Origin: Polaromonas sp.
Lineage (GTDB): Bacteria > Pseudomonadota > Gammaproteobacteria > Burkholderiales > Burkholderiaceae_C
Direction: 5' to 3'
Length of the DNA: 6,468 bases
NCBI GenBank assembly: GCA_028292345.1
Contig: JAQGMN010000100.1
Coordinates: 1-6,468, forward strand
In this document: positions 1-4,497 of the stretch, piece by piece
How positions within the stretch are numbered: position 1 is the first letter of the stretch
How the letters are laid out: each line of letters begins with the position of its first letter
Translations under genes and position numbers: made by a program
Notes under the pieces: generated by a model
Database searches by the model: none
What the model was told of the DNA's origin: nothing
What the model saw: only the letters and a program-made list of their open reading frames with translations

Positions 1-369
1 CAGCCCACGCCCGGGCAACTGCAGGACCTGCTGTTCGCCTGGACCGTCGCCAAGTACGTCAAGTCCAACGCCATCGTGTTCTGCGCCGGCGGCATGACCC
101 TGGGCGTGGGCGCGGGCCAGATGAGCCGCCTGGACTCGGCGCGCATCGCCAGCATCAAGGCCGGGCATGCCGGTCTGTCGCTCAAGGGCACGGCGGTGGC
201 GAGCGATGCCTTCTTCCCGTTCCGCGACGGGCTGGACGTGGTGGTCGATGCGGGCGCGGCTTGCGTCATCCAGCCCGGCGGCTCGATGCGCGACCAGGAA
301 GTGATCGATGCCGCCGACGAGCGCGGCGTGGTCATGGTGCTGACCGGTGTGCGCCATTTCAGGCATTGA
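1..369 (+). CDS. purH: Bifunctional IMP cyclohydrolase / AICAR formyltransferase PurH, C-terminal part (5' end outside window)
   Basis: The reading frame is open from base 1 and ends at TGA 367-369, giving the last 122 residues of a protein that is usually about 520-530 residues long. PurH catalyses the last two steps of de novo purine synthesis in the cytoplasm: formyl transfer from 10-formyl-THF to AICAR, then ring closure to IMP. The visible part belongs to the AICAR transformylase domain. Recognisable family blocks are KYVKSNAIVF, the glycine-rich GVGAGQMSR, SDAFFPFRDGLD and the late IQPGGSMRD, followed by a short tail ending in VRHFRH. The catalytic Lys-His pair and the N-terminal cyclohydrolase domain lie upstream of the window and cannot be checked. 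The gene converges on hemL and is followed within about 30 bases by a strong terminator, so it is the end of its transcript. Confidence 0.96.
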   Translation, partial: QPTPGQLQDLLFAWTVAKYVKSNAIVFCAGGMTLGVGAGQMSRLDSARIASIKAGHAGLSLKGTAVASDAFFPFRDGLDVVVDAGAACVIQPGGSMRDQEVIDAADERGVVMVLTGVRHFRH

Positions 370-400
370 GTCTGTCGCCGGCGGATCGCTGGCCTGGAAG

Positions 401-428
401 AAAAAAAGCGGCCTCGGCCGCTTTTTTT
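401..428. terminator. Symmetric Rho-independent terminator shared by purH and hemL
   Basis: A run of seven A (401-407) is followed by a GC-rich hairpin, GCGGC (408-412), loop CTCG, GCCGC (417-421), and then seven T (422-428). On the plus strand it ends purH transcription 32 bases after the stop codon. Read on the minus strand it has the same form and lies about 100 bases beyond the hemL stop. It can therefore terminate both convergent genes. The A and T runs can also pair and extend the stem. Confidence 0.9.
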
Positions 429-445
429 ATAAGAAATAAGGTGTT

Positions 446-503
446 TGCGCAAGGTGGGTATGCGCAATCAGCTATTGTATTAATAGCAAATAACGGCGCA
501 AGG
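446..503. repeat. AT-rich palindrome with flanking short direct repeats; possible degenerate dispersed intergenic repeat
   Basis: GCTATT (471-476) and AATAGC (482-487) form a 6-bp inverted repeat around a 5-base loop. GCGCAAGG occurs at 447-454 and again at 496-503, on either side of the palindrome, and TGCGCAA occurs at 446-452 and 461-467. The rest of the purH-hemL gap shows no open gene. From memory, AT-rich palindromes containing AATAGC-type arms next to GCGC-rich arms recur between genes in Comamonadaceae genomes, so this may be a decayed copy of such an element. That link is an inference. It could also be a weak second terminator for hemL, although it has no clear T run. Confidence 0.4.
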
Positions 504-531
504 ATGTTTCCACCTCAACCGCCACTCCTGT

Positions 532-1863
532 TCAGAGGGTCGCGAAATAGCGGGTTGCCGCGTCCACCGTGGCGTCAATGTCCTCGGCCGTGTGCGCCGC
601 GCTGACAAAGCCGGCCTCGTAGAGCGCTGGCGCGTAATACACGCCGCTGTCCAGCATGGCGTGGAAAAACCGGTTGAACGCCGGGCTGTCGGTCTTCATG
701 ACCTGCGGATAGTTCTGCGGCAGCGTGCCCAGCAGGAAAAAGCCGAACATGCCGCCTTCGCTGTCGCCGCAAAACGGCACGCCGGCCTGGTGTGCCGCAT
801 GGGTCAGGCCCTCCACCAGACTGCTGGTGCGCGCGCCCAGGGCCTCGTAAAAGCCGGGCTTCTGGATTTCGCGCAGTGTGGCCAGGCCGCAGGCGGTGGC
901 GATCGGGTTGCCCGACAAGGTCCCCGCCTGGTACACCCCGCCCAGCGGCGCCAGGTGCTCCATCACCGCGCGGCTTCCGCCAAAGGCCGCCATCGGCATG
1001 CCGCCGCCGATCACCTTGCCCAGCGCGGTCAGGTCGGGCTTGAAGCCGGGAATGCTTTGCGCATAGACGCTTTGCGCGCCGCCCAGCGCCACGCGAAAGC
1101 CCGTCATCACCTCGTCGAACACCAGCAGCGCGTCGTATTGCGTGCAGAGTTCGCGGCAGCGCTTGATGAAGGGAACGCTGGCGCGCACGAAGTTCATGTT
1201 GCCGGCAATCGGCTCGATCATCAGGCAGGCAATGTCGCGGCCGTGCAGCGAAAAGGCCTCTTCGAGCTGGGCGATGTGGTTGTATTCGAGCACCAGCGTG
1301 TCCTTGACCACCTCGGGCGGAACGCCGGCGCTGGTCGGGCTGCCGAAGGTCGCCAGGCCCGATCCGGCCTTGACCAGCAGCGCGTCGGAGTGGCCGTGGT
1401 AGCAGCCCTCGAACTTGACGATCTTGCTCCGTCCCGTCGCCCCGCGCGCCAGCCGGATCACGCTCATCGTCGCCTCGGTGCCGGAACTGACCAGCCGCAC
1501 CATTTCGATGGAGGGCACCAGCTTGACGATTTCCTCGGCCATCTCGACCTCGCGCTCGGTCGGCGCGCCGTAGGAAAAGCCTTCGAGCACGGCTTTTTGC
1601 ACCGCTTCGACCACCGCCGGATGGCCGTGGCCCAGGATCATCGGCCCCCAGGAGCCGATGTAGTCGATGTAGCGCTGGCCGTCGGCATCCCAGAAGTACG
1701 CGCCCTGCGCGCGCTGGATGAAACGCGGCGTGCCGCCCACGGCCCTGAACGCCCGGACCGGCGAGTTGACGCCGCCGGGAATCAGCTTCTGGGCGCGTTC
1801 GAACAGGCAGGCGTTGCGGGACGTGGTCGTGGAGAGGGCGGGCTTAGTGTTTGGTGGTTCCAT
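532..1863 (-). CDS. hemL: Glutamate-1-semialdehyde 2,1-aminomutase HemL
   Basis: This 443-residue PLP enzyme converts glutamate-1-semialdehyde to 5-aminolevulinate, the second step of the C5 route to haem and other tetrapyrroles, in the cytoplasm. It is a complete class-III aminotransferase fold. Visible motifs are FERAQKLIPGGVNSPVRAF (residues 21-39), SSGTEA (126-131, cofactor phosphate region), CYHGHSD (154-160), the gating-loop region GSGLATFGSPTSAGVP (167-182), FDEVMTGFR with the PLP-ring Asp250 (249-257), the Schiff-base lysine Lys283 in ALGKVIGGGMP, and YQAGTLSGNP (311-320). Length is normal for the family, which is usually about 425-445. The ATG at 1863 is the only reasonable start: no alternative start codon occurs before the conserved region and a stop lies a short way upstream. 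There is no purine-rich ribosome site before it, and the gene overlaps the end of the upstream thiD-like gene by 20 bases, so translational coupling is likely. Confidence 0.97.
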   Translation of the reverse strand: MEPPNTKPALSTTTSRNACLFERAQKLIPGGVNSPVRAFRAVGGTPRFIQRAQGAYFWDADGQRYIDYIGSWGPMILGHGHPAVVEAVQKAVLEGFSYGAPTEREVEMAEEIVKLVPSIEMVRLVSSGTEATMSVIRLARGATGRSKIVKFEGCYHGHSDALLVKAGSGLATFGSPTSAGVPPEVVKDTLVLEYNHIAQLEEAFSLHGRDIACLMIEPIAGNMNFVRASVPFIKRCRELCTQYDALLVFDEVMTGFRVALGGAQSVYAQSIPGFKPDLTALGKVIGGGMPMAAFGGSRAVMEHLAPLGGVYQAGTLSGNPIATACGLATLREIQKPGFYEALGARTSSLVEGLTHAAHQAGVPFCGDSEGGMFGFFLLGTLPQNYPQVMKTDSPAFNRFFHAMLDSGVYYAPALYEAGFVSAAHTAEDIDATVDAATRYFATL

Positions 1864-2806
1864 TGGGAGGGAAATCGAGAGGTGGATTGGAAGTCAGTCC
1901 GGCATCGTCGGTGCCGTCGGCCGTTTCGTCGTCAGGCTCTTCATCGAGCTCGGCCTGCGCCCAGAACAGCCGGTCCGGAACGATGTGGCCCATGCCGGGG
2001 TGGAACCCGGCGTCCAGGCTGTGGTCCAGGTAAGTCAGCGCTTCGGACGTGGCGGCCTGCAGGTCGTGGCCGTTGGCCAGCAGGGCGCACAGCGCGGCCG
2101 AGAGGGTTTCGCCGGCACCTTCGAAGACCGCCTCGAAACGCTCGAACTTCTCGCTGTAGAGCACGGCCTGCGGCGTGGCGAGCACGTTGTCGATGAACTG
2201 GTCCGGCAGCGGGATGCCGGTCACCAGCGTGTAGGGAACGCCCAGCGCGGCAGCCGCCTTGGCAATGTCGCGGGCCGACGGATTGCGCTCGGTGGACCAG
2301 TCGGGCAGCAGCCAGCGCCAGAGCGTGCTGTGGTTGCCGATCAGGAGGGTAACTTGCGGAAGCATCAGTTCGCGAAAGGCATCGAGGTAGCTGTCGATCT
2401 CGCTTTCCTCCCACCACGACAGGCTGGGCATGTAGGCCACGAGCGGCACATCCGAATAGTCGGAGGCAATTTCGGCAATCGTGCTGATGTTCTCCGGGCT
2501 GCCGACAAAACCGACCTTGATGGCGGCCACCGGCATGTCTTCCAGCGCGGCGCGCGCCTGCTCGGTGACGGCCTCGTCGTCGAACGGCAAATGGTCGAAA
2601 ATTTCCGCCGTGTCGCGCAGGTAGGTACCGGTGACAACCGACAGCGGATGGGCGCCTGCCGAGGTGATGGCGGTGATGTCTGCCGTGAGGCCGCCAGCGC
2701 CGCTCGGGTCATTGGCGTTGAACGTCATGACGCACGCGGGTGACGCATCGCTTTCCTCGATCTGGAGTTGCCGGCTGTCCAGTTCAGGTGTGTGGGGGTT
2801 TGCCAT
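1844..2806 (-). CDS. thiD: ThiD-family hydroxymethylpyrimidine / phosphomethylpyrimidine kinase-like protein with an altered active site
   Basis: A 320-residue ribokinase-fold protein. The family phosphorylates HMP and HMP-phosphate for thiamin synthesis in the cytoplasm. Residues here count from the ATG at 2806. Family features are NANDPSGAGGLTADI (30-44, matching the usual GSDPSGGAGIQAD), AAIKVGFVGS (94-103), IGN (156-158), GAGETLSAAL (230-239, the anion-hole helix start) and HPGMGHIVP (269-277). Several signatures differ. The usual catalytic Cys of GTGCTLSAA is Glu233, the DPVM segment reads PLVAYMPSL (121-129), and the usual KGGH reads VTGIP (195-199). Canonical ThiD is about 265 residues. 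The extra length includes about 20 residues at the N-terminus and an acidic, disordered-looking tail after 285. An in-frame GTG at 2830 would add 8 residues; neither start has a good ribosome site, and the ATG is preferred. It lies upstream of hemL, overlaps it, and probably shares its transcript. Family membership is firm, but the exact substrate is not. Confidence 0.85.
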   Translation of the reverse strand: MANPHTPELDSRQLQIEESDASPACVMTFNANDPSGAGGLTADITAITSAGAHPLSVVTGTYLRDTAEIFDHLPFDDEAVTEQARAALEDMPVAAIKVGFVGSPENISTIAEIASDYSDVPLVAYMPSLSWWEESEIDSYLDAFRELMLPQVTLLIGNHSTLWRWLLPDWSTERNPSARDIAKAAAALGVPYTLVTGIPLPDQFIDNVLATPQAVLYSEKFERFEAVFEGAGETLSAALCALLANGHDLQAATSEALTYLDHSLDAGFHPGMGHIVPDRLFWAQAELDEEPDDETADGTDDAGLTSNPPLDFPPNGTTKH

Positions 2807-2851
2807 AGGCTTTGATTTTGCCCTGTGCACGAATAAGCAACGCCGTCTAGA

Positions 2852-2857
2852 TACAAT
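2852..2857 (+). promoter_or_regulatory. Possible -10 element for the rubredoxin gene
   Basis: TACAAT at 2852-2857 matches the sigma-70 -10 consensus at five of six bases and lies in the divergent region between the thiD-like gene and rubredoxin. No convincing -35 is seen at the right spacing upstream (2829-2834 reads ACGAAT), so this is only a candidate. The minus-strand promoter for the thiD-hemL pair must also lie near here, but I could not identify it. Confidence 0.25.
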
Positions 2858-2900
2858 TGTTGCATTCTATTCGAAGGCAATTTAAGCTGTGACTCAATCA

Positions 2901-3062
2901 ATGACCTGGATGTGTTTGATCTGTGGATGGATTTACGACGAGGCGCTCGGCGCGCCTGAACATGGCATTGCCGCAGGCACGCCGTGGAGCCAGGTGCCGA
3001 TGAACTGGACCTGTCCTGAATGCGGGGCACGCAAGGAAGATTTTGAAATGGTTCAGATGTAG
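2901..3062 (+). CDS. Rubredoxin (small Fe(Cys)4 electron-transfer protein)
   Basis: A 53-residue protein with the complete rubredoxin iron site: Cys5 and Cys8 in MCLICGW, and Cys38 and Cys41 in WTCPECGA. Also visible are the family aromatic IYDE segment (11-14), the GIAAGTPW stretch (22-29) and the closing KEDFEMV motif (46-51). Length is typical (about 52-56). Rubredoxins carry single electrons between a reductase and partners such as alkane hydroxylases or oxygen and peroxide reductases. No partner is encoded in the window. The start is uncertain: an in-frame GTG at 2889 adds four residues and has a GAAGG (2873-2877) 11 bases upstream, while the ATG at 2901 has no evident ribosome site but gives the usual length before the first Cys. 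The gene ends 75 bases before pilG on the same strand and may be co-transcribed with it. Confidence 0.93.
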   Translation: MTWMCLICGWIYDEALGAPEHGIAAGTPWSQVPMNWTCPECGARKEDFEMVQM

Positions 3063-3124
3063 GCATCCGGCTTGCTTGCTGAAATTTGGCCCAAGTGAAC
3101 CCAACTGCTTCGGCGGCTGCAAAA

Positions 3125-3130
3125 CAGGAG
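3125..3130 (+). promoter_or_regulatory. Ribosome binding site that fixes the GTG start of pilG
   Basis: CAGGAG at 3125-3130 lies 7 bases before the GTG at 3138. This is ideal spacing and supports the non-ATG start. The alternative of a later start would cut into the first beta strand of the receiver domain. Confidence 0.75.
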
Positions 3131-3137
3131 TAACACC

Positions 3138-3536
3138 GTGAGCATTTTCAGTTCCGGGCTGAAGGTATTGGTCATCGATGACAGCAATACGATCAGGCGC
3201 AGCGCAGAGATATTCCTGAAGCAGGGAGGGCATGAGGTAATGCTCTCTGAGGACGGCTTTGACGCCCTGTCCAAGGTCAATGACTTCCAGCCCGACCTCA
3301 TCTTTTGCGACATCCTGATGCCGCGCCTGGATGGCTACCAGACCTGCGCAATCATCAAGCGCAATGCCAAATTTTCAAACGTGCCCATTGTGATGCTGTC
3401 GTCCAAGGATGGCGTATTCGACAAGGCGCGTGGGCGCATGGCCGGCTCGCAGGACTACCTGACCAAGCCATTCACCAAAGATCAGCTGCTGCAAACCGTT
3501 CAGGCTTTGGGCGCTGCAAAACAAAAGGAAATTTAA
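3138..3536 (+). CDS. pilG: Twitching motility response regulator PilG
   Basis: A 132-residue stand-alone CheY-like receiver domain with no output domain. In the Chp system it is phosphorylated by the CheA-type kinase ChpA/PilL and promotes type IV pilus extension. In Pseudomonas it also links to cAMP signalling. The acidic pocket is Asp14-Asp15 in LVIDDSNTIRR, the phospho-acceptor is Asp58 in FCDILMPRLDGY, the switch Ser is Ser88 in VMLSSKDG, and the conserved Lys is Lys110 in YLTKPF. The segment IFLKQGGHEV and the SSKDGVFDKARGRMAGS stretch are typical of PilG and separate it from PilH. The start is GTG with a good ribosome site 7 bases upstream. Its stop codon directly abuts the pilH start, so the two are translated from one message. 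Confidence 0.95.
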   Translation: MSIFSSGLKVLVIDDSNTIRRSAEIFLKQGGHEVMLSEDGFDALSKVNDFQPDLIFCDILMPRLDGYQTCAIIKRNAKFSNVPIVMLSSKDGVFDKARGRMAGSQDYLTKPFTKDQLLQTVQALGAAKQKEI

Positions 3537-3902
3537 ATGGCAATCAATAAAGTGCTGGTGGTGGACGACTCGAAAACCGAGTTGATGTTCCTGACCGATT
3601 TGCTGGTGAAAAACGGTTTCAGCGTCAAGACGGCGGAAAACGCAGAAGACGCCTTTCGCCGCCTGGCCGAGGAAAAGCCCGAACTGATTCTCATGGACGT
3701 GGTCATGCCGGGGCAGAACGGCTTCCAGCTGACCCGCGCCATCGCGCGTGACCCCCAGTATGCGGATATTCCCATCATGATGTGCACCAGCAAGAACCAG
3801 GAAACCGACCGGGTCTGGGGCATGCGTCAGGGCGCGCGTGACTACATCACCAAACCGGTCAATGCCGGCGAACTGATGGCCAAGATCAAGGCTCTCGGCT
3901 GA
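3537..3902 (+). CDS. pilH: Twitching motility response regulator PilH
   Basis: A 121-residue single receiver domain, the second CheY-like protein of the Chp cluster. PilH is generally linked to pilus retraction and to acting as a phosphate sink that opposes PilG. All receiver residues are present: Asp10-Asp11 (VLVVDDSKTE), phospho-acceptor Asp54 (LMDVVMPGQNGFQ), Thr84 (MMCTSKNQETD) and Lys106 (YITKPV). The CTSKNQETDRVWGMRQGA segment is characteristic of PilH. The ATG at 3537 follows the pilG TAA with no gap, and AAGGA (3525-3529) inside the end of pilG serves as its ribosome site with 7-base spacing. It is followed after 21 bases by pilI. Confidence 0.95.
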   Translation: MAINKVLVVDDSKTELMFLTDLLVKNGFSVKTAENAEDAFRRLAEEKPELILMDVVMPGQNGFQLTRAIARDPQYADIPIMMCTSKNQETDRVWGMRQGARDYITKPVNAGELMAKIKALG

Positions 3903-3923
3903 GCTTTGGCATAAACCCACACC

Positions 3924-4454
3924 ATGGCAAACAGACAAGCCCTCAAAGAGCTGCAAACGCGTCTGGCGGCGCGATTGCAGCTTGCCAAGACACTGGGCAT
4001 CGCGCCCTCCTGGCTGGCCGTCCAGGCCGGTGAAAAAAAATACCTTTTCCCGCTGGACCAGTCGGGCGAAATTTTTCCCTGGGCTGGAATCCAGCCGGTT
4101 TCCTATACGCAGTCCTGGTTTTTGGGCGTGGCCAGCTTGCGCGGCGGACTTTATGGCGTGGTGGACCTGGCTGGCTTTGTCGACGGCCAGGCGTGCGTTT
4201 CCCGAAGTGAACTTGCGCGCACCGAGTCGCGTCTCGTTTCGCTCAACAGCGCCCTTGAAGTCAATTGCGTCTTGCTGATCGACAAACTTGCGGGCCTGCG
4301 CAAACAGGATGACTTCGTCGATTTTTCAGCACCGGCGCCTGGTGCCGCTGCGTTTTTTGGACACCAGTACATCGATCTCAATGGCGAAGGCTGGCAGGAA
4401 ATCAATCTGCAATTGCTTGCACAACAGGTTGATTTTTTAACCATTGCCGCCTAA
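3924..4454 (+). CDS. pilI: CheW-like adaptor protein PilI
   Basis: A 176-residue protein with one CheW domain covering about residues 28-173. It couples the receptor PilJ to the ChpA/PilL histidine kinase at the cytoplasmic membrane. The start shows the PilI-type leader with a helical LKELQTRLAARLQLAKTL stretch. The core contains YLFPLDQSGEIFPW (40-53), WFLGVASLRGGLYGVVDLAGF (65-85), which is the most conserved CheW-like block, and CVLLIDKLAGLRK (115-127). It ends with the family's W-x-E-I-N-L...DFL tail. The ribosome site before ATG 3924 is weak. An A8 run at 4033-4040 lies inside the gene, but the frame is intact across it. The order pilG-pilH-pilI-pilJ is the standard Chp arrangement. Confidence 0.93.
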   Translation: MANRQALKELQTRLAARLQLAKTLGIAPSWLAVQAGEKKYLFPLDQSGEIFPWAGIQPVSYTQSWFLGVASLRGGLYGVVDLAGFVDGQACVSRSELARTESRLVSLNSALEVNCVLLIDKLAGLRKQDDFVDFSAPAPGAAAFFGHQYIDLNGEGWQEINLQLLAQQVDFLTIAA

Positions 4455-4497
4455 AGCAATTTGGCGTCCGTTTTACCCGTTTTATGAAGGCTCATTC

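Noticed and set aside
592..2196. Very long plus-strand open frame (534 codons) opposite hemL and the kinase gene
   Set aside because: Its translation is rich in Arg, His, Gln and Ala with no family motif, and it runs antisense to two genes with clear conserved motifs. It is a GC-bias shadow.
1718..2743. Plus-strand open frame of 341 codons opposite the thiD-like gene
   Set aside because: It is antisense to a gene with recognisable ThiD motifs, has no domain signature and no ribosome site; same GC-codon shadow effect.
3063..3137. Possible sigma-54 promoter (TTGGCCC-like) upstream of pilG
   Set aside because: The sequence lacks the properly spaced GC dinucleotide of the -12 element, and no good sigma-70 pair was found either.
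3375..3956. Minus-strand open frame of 193 codons opposite pilG-pilH
   Set aside because: Both receiver genes on the other strand have all catalytic residues; the antisense frame shows none of its own.
4033..4040. A8 homopolymer in pilI as a possible phase-variation tract
   Set aside because: The tract encodes part of GEKKY in a conserved place and is in frame. A run of eight A alone is weak evidence for switching.
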